Assembly (NCBI GenBank): GCA_944380285.1
Contig: CALWGZ010000001.1
Location: 169,613 to 233,612 of the forward strand
DNA length: 64,000 bases
Direction of reading: 5' to 3'
Source: an uncultured Christensenellaceae bacterium
GTDB taxonomy: Bacteria > Bacillota > Clostridia > Christensenellales > UBA3700
The notes under the pieces were generated by a model. That model worked only from the letters and a program-made list of their open reading frames with translations. It was not told the origin of the DNA and did not search any database. Both the position numbers and the translations under genes were made by a program. Below, in pieces: positions 27,962 through 35,220 of the stretch (position 1 is the stretch's first letter; the number at the start of each line of letters is the position of its first letter).

Positions 27962-28561
27962 TTACAGCGACAGCAGCGCGTCCAAAAGCGAGTCCATCGC
28001 CCTGTCCGCGACGTCCGCCGTCGTGTTGAGATGACGGTATATCTCGCGGTACTTGAAAATGCCGTGTATGTCCTCGGTGTCGAACAGCCGCGCAAGCGCC
28101 TTGTAGTACGCCGCGCCGACCTTGTTCTCCAAACCCTTGACCTTGATCGCCTCGTCGCGCGCGATAGACTTGTGCCCGGACATGTTGCCCACCGCCTTTT
28201 GAATGTGCACCGTTATGTCGAGAAGTATGGACACCATCTTGACCATGTCCTCGTTGGGCTTGATGCCGAAAAGACGCGTCTCGTCGACCGCGGTCTTTGC
28301 GTAGTCGAGGATCTCGTCCAATTGGCGCGAAAGGTCGAACAGATCGTTGCGCTCCATCGGCGTGATGAACGTCTTGTTCAGCTCATCGATCAACACGCGG
28401 CGGATCATGTCTCCCTCGTCCTCTATCTTGATCACGTCGTCGCCGAACTTCTCGTCGCACGTCGTGCAATAGTCGTAGAGCGCGCGCATGCCGCCGACCA
28501 TCGCAGCGCATTGCTTGCCCAACAACTCAAAAAAGTCTACTTTTTTGCGAAAAATGCTCAT
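27962..28561 (-). CDS. DUF47 (PhoU-like) phosphate transport accessory protein
   Basis: 199-residue all-helical protein of the DUF47/PhoU_div family: FFELLGKQC, DEGDMIRRVLIDELNKTFITPMERNDLFDLSRQLDEILDY is the hallmark with the E/D-rich metal-binding helices. Partner of PiT-type transporters, thought to modulate uptake. Starts 9 bp after the pit stop; SD GGAGGAGAT region before the ATG. Confidence 0.9.
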   Translation of the reverse strand: MSIFRKKVDFFELLGKQCAAMVGGMRALYDYCTTCDEKFGDDVIKIEDEGDMIRRVLIDELNKTFITPMERNDLFDLSRQLDEILDYAKTAVDETRLFGIKPNEDMVKMVSILLDITVHIQKAVGNMSGHKSIARDEAIKVKGLENKVGAAYYKALARLFDTEDIHGIFKYREIYRHLNTTADVADRAMDSLLDALLSL

Positions 28562-28570
28562 ATCTCCTCC

Positions 28571-29599
28571 TCACAACACTATCCACCCCAGCACCGCACA
28601 GACAAACGCGCCTATGCACGCGGCGACCGGGAAGGTCAAGATCCACGATGTGAATATTTTGCCCGCGGCGTTCCAATGCACCGCGCTGACTTTGTCCGCG
28701 ATGCCCACGCCGATTATGCTCGACGACACGACCTGCCCCGTGCTGACCGGGATGCCGGTGAACGTACAGGTGAACGCGACCACCGCCGTCGACAATTGCG
28801 CGACATACGATTGCAGCGTCCCTACGCGATAGATGCGCTTGCCGACCGTGTAGATGAGCTTGTAGCCGCCCAGGAAAAGCCCCAGCATGATCGCCAGCGA
28901 CAACACGCCGACCGTCCAAAACTCGAATTGATAGGTCGCCCCGTCCGCTCCGCCGCATACGACGAGCGCAAGCAGATAGATGCCCATCGACTTTTGAACA
29001 TTGTTGATCGAAATGGACGTGCTGAGCAGAACTACGTTGACCACCTGCATCGCCCTGAACGCCTTCTTTACGCTGCGGTCCATACGCGCGCATATCACTC
29101 GGAACAATTTGCTGAGCAAAAAGCCGACCGCTATGCAGATCACCGGCGTCAAGAAGACCATCAAGATCACCCTCAAACCGACCATCGTCCAGTCGACAAG
29201 CCCGAACCCGAACATCGCGATCGCCGCGCCGACTATGCCTCCGAGCAACGTGTGAGACGTGCTGTTGGGCACGGACAGAAGCACGCATATCACCGACCAC
29301 CCGAGCGCCGCGATCATCGCCGAAAGCAAGAAGATGAACCCCGCCTTGGGATCGATGCCATCGAATGCCTCCGACTTGACAAGACTGCCGACCGTACGCG
29401 CAACGCTGTCGCTGCCGAGCAAATAACATATCACGATCGGCGCGACGAACTTGACTACGCCCGCGATCGCGATCGCATAGCGCGGCTGAATCGCCCTTGT
29501 GGCAACGCAAGTCGCGACGGCGTTTGCACCGTCCGAAAACCCCATATAGAAGGTGTAGCACAATGCCAAAATAAATATAACGACGATATATGCGTTCAT
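28571..29599 (-). CDS. pit: PiT-family inorganic phosphate transporter
   Basis: 342 residues, about ten transmembrane helices. The duplicated PHO4 signature is present (FSDGANAVATCVATRAI near the N-terminus and TGIPVSTGQVVSSSIIGVG near the C-terminus; VPNSTSHTLLGGIVGAAI in the middle). Imports metal-phosphate with protons or sodium. Operon with DUF47. SD is weak (AAGG adjacent to the ATG); promoter position not clear. Confidence 0.92.
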   Translation of the reverse strand: MNAYIVVIFILALCYTFYMGFSDGANAVATCVATRAIQPRYAIAIAGVVKFVAPIVICYLLGSDSVARTVGSLVKSEAFDGIDPKAGFIFLLSAMIAALGWSVICVLLSVPNSTSHTLLGGIVGAAIAMFGFGLVDWTMVGLRVILMVFLTPVICIAVGFLLSKLFRVICARMDRSVKKAFRAMQVVNVVLLSTSISINNVQKSMGIYLLALVVCGGADGATYQFEFWTVGVLSLAIMLGLFLGGYKLIYTVGKRIYRVGTLQSYVAQLSTAVVAFTCTFTGIPVSTGQVVSSSIIGVGIADKVSAVHWNAAGKIFTSWILTFPVAACIGAFVCAVLGWIVL

Positions 29600-30031
29600 C
29601 CTTGCGCGCCTTGTATTACTTTTTATGTATATACTATACTATAAAGTAAAGCGTTTTTCAATACCCTCGGCAAAAATTTTTATGGATTTTTTGGACAAAC
29701 TTTTCGTCGTTTCCGCGTGTAAAGATATCATATTATATTCGAAATAAATTGATATACATTGATAATACTTCGAACTACCGCACAGCATTGCGGCATAAAA
29801 GCATGAAAATATCAATCTTTTTTCAAACAAAAAAATATTTTTACCGCATAAAAATCTCCGATCGAAAAACTTGTCCGAGATAACTTTTGCCGCGAGTCCT
29901 CTCGCCCATCGCCCATCCCCCTGCTTGTCTTCAAACAACCCGTTGCAACATTCCGGGATATACCGCTCAAACCGAAGCCGCGATCAAGAGCACAAAGCAA
30001 CTTCCCCCCAACTCTGCTGCCGCCACGCGGC
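29600..30031. other. AT-rich intergenic region without supported gene
   Basis: Runs of A and T, a GCAATGCTGTGCGG-type short palindrome and no frame with a credible start. A 99-codon frame on the minus strand lacks an SD, has biased composition and is not called. Confidence 0.5.
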
Positions 30032-30121
30032 GAAAACCGAAAATAGCGAGATAGAAATGGGCGCACAGTTTGCAAGCAAGCACGCGCGTTTTGATTCGAA
30101 GCGTTATTTTCGGGTGTCCCC
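30032..30121. repeat. CCGAAAATA element, copy 1
   Basis: Ends form an inverted repeat CCGAAAATA (30037-30045) / TATTTTCGG (30105-30113), with inner conserved words GCGAGATAGAAA and GATTCGAAGCGTTA also found in copies 2 and 3 near 54.5 kb. The central hairpin sequence differs from those copies. Confidence 0.7.
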
Positions 30122-30134
30122 TAAAAAATAAAAA

Positions 30135-30167
30135 AGGCAAAAAAAATACAATGCTTATTCAGCATTG
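30135..30167 (-). terminator. Terminator of the 21-residue peptide transcript
   Basis: Minus-strand stem CAATGCT/AGCATTG with 5-nt loop, then TATTTTTTTTGCC. Ends a transcript of about 175 nt begun at about 30310. Confidence 0.88.
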
Positions 30168-30193
30168 CCTCACAACTTTCGTACGTCGTCCCC

Positions 30194-30259
30194 TTACCAG
30201 AGCTTGATGTAAAGCCCGTGCTCTCTGACGTACTTGACGAGAGTGCGCATAAATTTCAT
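30194..30259 (-). CDS. 21-residue basic peptide, unknown function
   Basis: Too short for usual gene calling but fully equipped: consensus promoter TTGACA-17-TATAAT, a 5' hairpin (30286-30310) that would begin at the first transcribed base, SD AAGGAGGTG 6 nt before the ATG, 21 sense codons, TAA, and a terminator. The product starts MKFMRTLVKY and ends HGLYIKLW, with seven basic residues (including one His) against one acidic residue, amphipathic in a helical projection, tryptophan last. Not recognised. Could be a secreted or membrane-active peptide, a toxin, or a regulatory leader peptide; no gene follows on the same strand for 500 bp, which argues against the last. Confidence 0.7.
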   Translation of the reverse strand: MKFMRTLVKYVREHGLYIKLW

Positions 30260-30285
30260 ACACTCACCTCCTTATTAAGTTGTCC

Positions 30286-30310
30286 GGATCAAGCGTCCTT
30301 CCCTTGATCC
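30286..30310 (-). promoter_or_regulatory. 5' hairpin of the peptide mRNA
   Basis: GGATCAAG/CTTGATCC with 9-nt loop. Its first base coincides with the predicted transcription start, so it would cap the mRNA and may protect it from 5' decay. Confidence 0.7.
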
Positions 30311-30316
30311 GCGCAT

Positions 30317-30345
30317 ATTATAGTTCCGCCCAAAACTTTTGTCAA
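30317..30345 (-). promoter_or_regulatory. Perfect consensus promoter of the peptide gene
   Basis: TTGACA (30340-30345), 17 bp, TATAAT (30317-30322). The sequence upstream of the -35 resembles three repeats near 39.8-40.15 kb. Confidence 0.92.
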
Positions 30346-30475
30346 GAGGTTGCACGCATATTTTTTGTAAAATTATTATATGCTTTTGCCGCCTTCCGAT
30401 CTAATACGACCGCAAGGAAAATATGTGGCGCGAAATCGTATTGTGACCGGGGCGAATATAAGGAAAATTCGGAGT

Positions 30476-30559
30476 AAAAATTAAAGGGCAACAATCGTTA
30501 CCCTATAATGATGCGTGTTAGACATTGTTTGTCCGGTCGGAACTCGCCGACTAAGCATC
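30476..30559 (-). ncRNA. 84-nt structured small RNA, unknown class
   Basis: Bounded by a perfect promoter and a terminator. From the 5' end: GATGC (30559-30555) pairs with GCATC (30514-30510) to close a three-way junction; GTCGG/CCGAC (loop CGAGTT) and GACA/TGTC (loop AACAA) form its two arms; then GGGTAAC/GTTGCCC (loop GATT) and TTTAATTTTT terminate. The predicted start falls on the first base of the closing stem. A 14-codon frame MSNTHHYRVTIVAL lies inside but has no SD and overlaps the terminator. I do not recognise an Rfam family. Confidence 0.7.
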
Positions 30560-30565
30560 GTAGAT

Positions 30566-30594
30566 ATTATATGACATAAAACACTGTATGTCAA
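30566..30594 (-). promoter_or_regulatory. Perfect consensus promoter of the small RNA
   Basis: TTGACA (30589-30594), 17 bp, TATAAT (30566-30571). Confidence 0.92.
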
Positions 30595-30713
30595 ACAATG
30601 AGACAGAAATGAAAAACATGATTTGAACGATAAATTTTACGCGCCTATCCTTCTCTGTTCCGCGCTCGCTTTGCGTCGCGGCAATACTAGTTATTTTACA
30701 TATTCTTAATAAA

Positions 30714-31556
30714 ATAAGCCAAGGGCGAGGACAAGCCGGGCAAGCCGCGCCCGGCGGTGAAATGTCTGCGCTGTCGCACAAGCGTGAAATGTTGCCCTCG
30801 GCAACGTTATGGAAGCGCGCTGTCATAGAGCGCTTATCCTCTGTTACGGCATAGAACCAAGCCAACAAAAAGCCCAAGGGCGGCGAGCAAGAATGCGTCC
30901 GAAAAATTCGGCAGCGAGCTTATGTCGGTTTATTTCGGATGCGAAATGGAATGTATTGGCTGCTTTTCGTTTATTCTGAATAATATAAGCCAAGGGCGAT
31001 GACAAGCCGGGCAAGCCGCGCCCGGCGGTGAAATGTCTGCGCTGTCGCGCAAACATGAAATACGGTGGTCGTTTGACCGCCGCGTGAAATGCTTGCGCGT
31101 CGCGCAAGCGTAAAATGTTGCCCTCGGCAACGTTATGGAAGCGCGCTGTCATAGAGCGCTTATCCTCTGTTACGGCATAGAACCAAGCCAACAAACAGCC
31201 CAAGGGCGGCGAGCAAGAATGCGTCCGAAAAATCCGGCAGCGAGCTTATGTCGGTTTATTTCGGATGCGAAACGGGATGTATTGGCTGCTTTACGTTTGT
31301 TCTGAATAATATAAGCCCAAGGGCGAGGGGTGAGGACAAGCCGGGCAAGCTGCGCCCGGCGGTGAAATGTCTGCGCTGTCGCGCAAACATGAAATACGGC
31401 GGTCGTTTGACCGCCGCGTGAAATGCTTGCGCGTCGCGCAAGCGTGAAATGTTGCCCTCGGCAACGTTATGGAAGCGCGCTGACATCGCGCGCTTATCCT
31501 TGATACGGCAGAGAACCAAGCCAACAAACAGCCCAAGGGCGAGGGGTGAGGACAAG
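30714..31556. repeat. Three tandem hairpin-array units
   Basis: Units begin at ATAAGCC (30714, 30985, 31311), i.e. 271 and 326 bp apart. Each holds, read on the minus strand, a chain of perfect or near-perfect hairpins separated by 7 nt: AAGCGCG.. stem, CCATAAC, GTTGCC-GAG-GGCAAC, ATTTCAC, GCTTGCGC-GAC-GCGCAAGC, ATTTCAC, CGGCGGTC-AAAC-GACCGCCG, TATTTCAT, GTTTGCGC-GACA-GCGCAGAC, ATTTCAC, GCCGGGC..GCCCGGC. Unit 1 lacks two hairpins. The frames open through these units (e.g. 31256-31684) code only for hairpin-derived sequence and are not genes. Just upstream, 30656-30682 is a 27-bp sequence recurring at 53881 and, inverted, at 54350. Confidence 0.85.
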
Positions 31557-31749
31557 CCGACATAAAAATATCCGACAGCGTTTTGCCGTCGGAATTTTTT
31601 GTCGGTGCGTAGCAGTTTTGACGCGCGTGTTTTGCGCAGGGGCGAACCATCGTCCGCGCAGGTCAATCCTTTATGGCTTAGCAAGCGGCGGGGTGAAGCC
31701 CCTGCGTAAAAGCCGCCGTCAAAACCTTGTCCTCACCCCTCGACCTTGG
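31533..31749. other. Structured stop-codon element B (at trpB)
   Basis: Same architecture as element A. Basal inverted repeat is 24 bp with one mismatch (31533-31556 with 31726-31749; core GGGGTGAGGACAAG). Terminator-like hairpin 31572-31599; P1 GTTTTGACG (31615-31623) with CGTCAAAAC (31717-31725); P2 TTTTGCGCAGGGGC with GCCCCTGCGTAAAA; core with GGTCAATCC and CTTAGCAAG. P1 differs from element A in sequence on both sides but keeps pairing. The right arm contains the last trpB codons and stop. Confidence 0.78.
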
Positions 31750-33106
31750 GCAAGGACGCAAAACCGCGGGCAAGATCCTCGTCAGTCGGGATATAGTCCT
31801 TCATCGTCCCGTCATTGAACGCCTTGTAGGCGGTCATGTCGAAGTAGCCGGTGCCGGTCAAGCCGAACAGGATCGTCTTTTCTTCGCCCGTCTCTTTGCA
31901 GCGCAGCGCCTCGTCGATCGCCGCTTTGATCGCGTGCGAAGACTCGGGTGCGGGCAAGATGCCTTCGGTGCGGGCGAACTTTTCCGCCGCCTCGAACACC
32001 GCCGTCTGCTCGTAGGAGACAGCCTTGATGTAGCCGTCGTGATAGAGCTTGGAGACGACCGGGCTCATGCCGTGATAGCGCAAACCTCCGGCGTGGTTGG
32101 GAGACGGCATAAAGCCGCTGCCCAAAGTGTACATCTTCGCGAGCGGCGTCGTCTTGCCGGTGTCGCAGAAGTCGTAGGCGTAGACGCCGCGCGTCAGCGA
32201 CGGGCAGCTTGCCGGCTCGACCGCGAGGAATTGCGTGTTTGTCTTGCCCTCGAGCCTGTCCGCCATGAACGGCGAGATGAGTCCGCCGAGGTTGGAGCCG
32301 CCGCCCGCGCATCCGATCACCAGATCGGGCGTGACGCCGTACTTGTCGAGCGCCGCCTTTGCTTCAAGACCGATCACCGATTGATGCAAAAGCACATGAT
32401 CGAGCACGCTGCCCAAGACATAGCGGCAATTTGGAGTATGGGTCGCGACCTCGATCGCTTCGGAGATCGCGCAACCCAGCGAGCCGCCGGTGCCGGGATG
32501 TTCGGCGAGGATCTTGCGCCCGACCTCGGTTGTGTCTGACGGCGACGCGATGACTGTCGCGCCGTAGGTGCGCATCACCTCTTTGCGGTGCGGTTTTTGC
32601 TCGGACGAGGTCTTGACCATATAGACCTTGCACTCAAGCCCGTAGAACGCGCACGCCATCGAGAGCGCGGTGCCCCATTGTCCTGCGCCCGTCTCGGTGG
32701 TGACGGACGTGATGCCCTGTTTCTTGGCGTAGTATGCCTGCGCGACCGCGCTGTTGAGCTTGTGCGAGCCGCTGGTGTTGTTGCCCTCGAACTTGTAGTA
32801 GATCTTCGCCGGCGTACCGAGCGCCTTTTCGAGCACATAAGCCCTGACGAGCGGCGAGGGACGGTACATCTTGTAGAAGTCGACGATCTCCTCGGGGATG
32901 TCGATGTACTTGTGCGTGCAATCGAGCTCTTGATCGATCAGCTCGTCGCAGAACACGGGACGCAGATCGTCCTTGGTGCACGGCTTGCCCGTCGCCGGAT
33001 TGAGGAAGGGCGCGTGCTGTTCTTTCATGAACGCCTTGACGTTGATCCATTGCCTGGGGATCTCGTCCTCGCTCAAATATATTTTGTAAGGGATTTTCTC
33101 TTTCAT
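31733..33106 (-). CDS. trpB: Tryptophan synthase beta chain, TrpB2 type
   Basis: 457 residues, about 50 longer than classical TrpB, with the TrpB2 N-terminus (KIYLSEDEIPRQWINVKAF) and KFEGNNTSGSHKLNSA carrying PLP Lys116, TETGAGQWG, and CAGGGSNLGG for phosphate. Makes tryptophan from serine and indole. TrpB2 proteins often stand without trpA, as here; no other trp gene is in the window. ATG 33106 has GGAGA 8 nt upstream; the longer frame runs back through the attenuator. Confidence 0.92.
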   Translation of the reverse strand: MKEKIPYKIYLSEDEIPRQWINVKAFMKEQHAPFLNPATGKPCTKDDLRPVFCDELIDQELDCTHKYIDIPEEIVDFYKMYRPSPLVRAYVLEKALGTPAKIYYKFEGNNTSGSHKLNSAVAQAYYAKKQGITSVTTETGAGQWGTALSMACAFYGLECKVYMVKTSSEQKPHRKEVMRTYGATVIASPSDTTEVGRKILAEHPGTGGSLGCAISEAIEVATHTPNCRYVLGSVLDHVLLHQSVIGLEAKAALDKYGVTPDLVIGCAGGGSNLGGLISPFMADRLEGKTNTQFLAVEPASCPSLTRGVYAYDFCDTGKTTPLAKMYTLGSGFMPSPNHAGGLRYHGMSPVVSKLYHDGYIKAVSYEQTAVFEAAEKFARTEGILPAPESSHAIKAAIDEALRCKETGEEKTILFGLTGTGYFDMTAYKAFNDGTMKDYIPTDEDLARGFASLPKVEG

Positions 33107-33191
33107 AGTGGTTTCTCCGTTGTTTTGTGCGCAAAGCGCGTGCGGACAGCGTCCGTTGCGGCAAAAAAGCCTTGCAAACTCAAGCGGTGCG

Positions 33192-33226
33192 AAAAACAAA
33201 AACCGCCCGGCAGACAATGCCGAACG
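33192..33226 (-). terminator. Attenuator terminator upstream of trpB
   Basis: Minus-strand stem CGTTCGGCA/TGCCGGGCG (two G.U pairs, 5-nt loop) followed by GTTTTTGTTTTT. The stem begins at the base after the stop codon of the leader peptide and 86 nt before the trpB start. Confidence 0.82.
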
Positions 33227-33256
33227 TCACCATCGAAAAACGTATTCTTGTGCCAT
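33227..33256 (-). CDS. Trp-ending leader peptide MAQEYVFRW
   Basis: Nine sense codons ending TGG TGA, with SD AGGAG 9 nt upstream. The only Trp codon is the last, directly abutting the terminator stem. A ribosome waiting at that codon when charged tRNA-Trp is scarce would cover the 5' half of the stem and prevent termination, raising trpB. This is inferred; no alternative antiterminator helix was found. A hairpin AATGCGG/CCGCATT sits near the 5' end of the leader. Confidence 0.68.
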   Translation of the reverse strand: MAQEYVFRW

Positions 33257-33328
33257 TCTTGTCTACTCCTATCTCGTCTGATCTTGTCTTGTCCGTCAAT
33301 GCGGTACCTCTCCGCATTCGACACTATC

Positions 33329-33357
33329 AATATACAAAAAGGCGGACCGTTTGTCAA
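33329..33357 (-). promoter_or_regulatory. Promoter of the trpB leader
   Basis: TTGACA (33352-33357), 17 bp, TATATT (33329-33334); leader to the attenuator about 130 nt. Confidence 0.88.
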
Positions 33358-33463
33358 CGATTTTACAACAAAAATATTGTTTTTTTGAAAGAGCCGACAA
33401 CATTTGCATCGACAATATATTTGCGGACAACTTGCCACTTTGTCCGGCCGAATCTTCATTACT

Positions 33464-33499
33464 TATATGTTTTCTTATATGTTTTCTTGTACGTTTTCT
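33464..33499. repeat. Three 12-bp tandem repeats
   Basis: TATATGTTTTCT twice and TGTACGTTTTCT once in direct tandem, between the trpB promoter and the XRE gene. No further features to 33615. Confidence 0.8.
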
Positions 33500-33615
33500 T
33501 GTCGACGTCGACTGCGCAAAGCTCGGATGCGTCTTGGCGGCATTAAAAATCGACCGCGCGTCAAGTCGGTCGAAAGTGTGCGATGCTCACCATGCGCGCA
33601 CGCGCGCCGGCAAAG

Positions 33616-33822
33616 TCAATCCTCTTCCAGCCCCAACAGCCAATCGGCGGAGACGCCGCACTCGATGCAAATGCGAACCACTGCGCCGAGATCGGGCAAA
33701 CTCTTGTTGCGTTCCCACAACGACACCGTATCTTGCGATACCGAGAGCAACTCCCCCATCTTGCTTTGGGTCCAACCGCGGTCGATGCGGAGCGATTTCA
33801 ATTTCTCACCCAAATTTTCCAT
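33616..33822 (-). CDS. Small XRE-family HTH regulator
   Basis: 68 residues, a single Cro/C1-type helix-turn-helix (LGEKLKSLRIDRGWTQSKMGELLSVSQDTVSLWERNKSLPDLGAVVRICIECGVSADWLLG), no extra domain. The ATG follows TATAAT by 6 nt with no SD, so translation is probably leaderless. A 6-6 palindrome lies just upstream of the -35. Target genes unknown; it stands alone between trpB and the trpS operon. Confidence 0.88.
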   Translation of the reverse strand: MENLGEKLKSLRIDRGWTQSKMGELLSVSQDTVSLWERNKSLPDLGAVVRICIECGVSADWLLGLEED

Positions 33823-33828
33823 ATCATA

Positions 33829-33858
33829 ATTATAAAGAATATTATACCCGAATGTCTA
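33829..33858 (-). promoter_or_regulatory. Promoter of the XRE gene
   Basis: TAGACA (33853-33858), 18 bp, TATAAT (33829-33834), 6 nt, ATG. A second TTGACA at 33885-33890 has no matching -10. Confidence 0.7.
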
Positions 33859-33862
33859 GCCT

Positions 33863-33879
33863 TACGAGCATTTCTCGTA
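33863..33879. promoter_or_regulatory. Palindrome, possible operator of the XRE regulator
   Basis: TACGAG / CTCGTA with a 5-bp spacer, centred about 50 bp upstream of the XRE start, next to its -35. Position and dyad fit an autoregulatory operator. Confidence 0.45.
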
Positions 33880-33993
33880 TAATTTGTCAAAAGTTTATCG
33901 ATTTTTGTTCTTTTGGCGCAAAGCTGCCCGAAAAATTGCTTAAAATTGGCGTTGAACGCTCAAAAAAGCGGCGCGAGCGCCTGTGTTGCGCGC

Positions 33994-35220
33994 TCAGCCC
34001 AAATAATATTTTGCGACGAAACGCTGTATCGACGAATGCGCGGTGATCTGATAGCCCCAAAGCGGATCGCCGGTGTCGGGGTCGATGACCTGATTGCCCT
34101 CGTCGTCGACGACGGGAACTTTCTCGCCGTCGAATTGAGCGCCGTCGTTGTAGCTGTTCGTGCCGCTCAAACCGCTGAATTTGAGGTAGATGTCATTGAA
34201 AAAATTGGAGAGTTTGCCCAGCGCGTCAAAGCGCGACCAATACTTTGAATTGTACTCGACGATTTCGCCGTAGCCGGCGGCATAGATCGCCTCTCTCCAC
34301 TCGTCGGACGTCGCGCCGCCGTCCGGAGGCGCGAGAGAGATGAGATTGGGCGCGATCCTGATCATCGCGCACAGCCGCAAAAAGTCGTCTTTCGACGTCA
34401 TCAGCAGCCAATAGGAGACGAGATTGGCTTCGCCCTCGTTCATCACTCCCTTTGCGTGCATGAGTTCGTGCGCGGCGGTCGTCACCCATTGATAGGTCGG
34501 AACGTCGACGTTGACGTTCGCCTCGCCCAACGGCACGAACGTGATGCCCGTCAAGTTGAGCTGACTCATAAATTCGGACGCGAGCATTGACTTGAAATGA
34601 GGCGTGTAACTGCTGTAATAGCCGCCGAACGAGGGGTCGTCCAGCCTCTTCATCTCCTCTTGAAGCACGCGCGCAAGCTCATCGGGCGTGTACGGCGAGA
34701 CCAAGTCGCCCTCTTCGTCGATCTCCGCCTCGGACAAAAGCTCGGCAAATTCGTCGAAGAACATCTCGCCGACCTCGGCGTATTGGGCAGCGGTATATTC
34801 GCCCTGTTCCGCCATCGGAACGGGAGCGGGGTCTCGGTAGTAGTTGAACCCGGTGCAGACGGTGTAGACCGCTCCGACCGAAAACGCGACCGCGGCGAGC
34901 ACGCAAAGATGCGACAGTCCGCGCCGCAAAAAGCCGTTGGCGCAATAGACGATCGCGACGACGATCAAACTCAGCGCGCCGGCGACGGCGATCGCAACGA
35001 AAACTTCAAACAGCGAAAACGGAAATGCGGACGTGATGTGCCCCAACAGCCAAACTATCGGGCGCGAGATGTGGCGCGCGCCCCACTCGGCGACGCCGTC
35101 GACGCGCTCCAAGATCACGCACAAAATTATCACCGCAAACGAGACCGCGCAAACTATCCCGGCGCGCAGACTGCGGCGCGAGAACTTGCGCGCCCTCTCG
35201 CCGTCCCTGTCCGCTCTCAT
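33994..35220 (-). CDS. DUF3810-type membrane metallopeptidase-like protein
   Basis: 408 residues. Three hydrophobic segments in the first 125 residues, then an extracytoplasmic domain with AAHELMHAKGVMNEGEANLVSYWLL, i.e. a zinc-peptidase-like HExxH variant (HELMH) and a downstream Glu in NEGEAN. DUF3810 proteins share this layout; no substrate is known. ATG overlaps the stop of the preceding gene (ATGA). Last gene of the trpS operon; no terminator seen before 33830. Confidence 0.75.
   Translation of the reverse strand: MRADRDGERARKFSRRSLRAGIVCAVSFAVIILCVILERVDGVAEWGARHISRPIVWLLGHITSAFPFSLFEVFVAIAVAGALSLIVVAIVYCANGFLRRGLSHLCVLAAVAFSVGAVYTVCTGFNYYRDPAPVPMAEQGEYTAAQYAEVGEMFFDEFAELLSEAEIDEEGDLVSPYTPDELARVLQEEMKRLDDPSFGGYYSSYTPHFKSMLASEFMSQLNLTGITFVPLGEANVNVDVPTYQWVTTAAHELMHAKGVMNEGEANLVSYWLLMTSKDDFLRLCAMIRIAPNLISLAPPDGGATSDEWREAIYAAGYGEIVEYNSKYWSRFDALGKLSNFFNDIYLKFSGLSGTNSYNDGAQFDGEKVPVVDDEGNQVIDPDTGDPLWGYQITAHSSIQRFVAKYYLG

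Noticed and set aside
29639..29938. 99-codon minus-strand frame downstream of the peptide gene
   Set aside because: No SD, composition follows the AT-rich DNA, no recognisable family.
30510..30551. Known riboswitch for the 84-nt RNA
   Set aside because: The three-way junction recalls purine riboswitches, but none of the conserved junction or loop bases is present and no gene follows in cis.
31256..31684. Frames through the hairpin arrays (also 30844-31203 and 40261-40509) with recurring FHAAVKRPPYFMFARQRRHF
   Set aside because: The peptide is simply the translation of the hairpins and ATTTCAC linkers; all six frames are conserved at the DNA level and no start has an SD.
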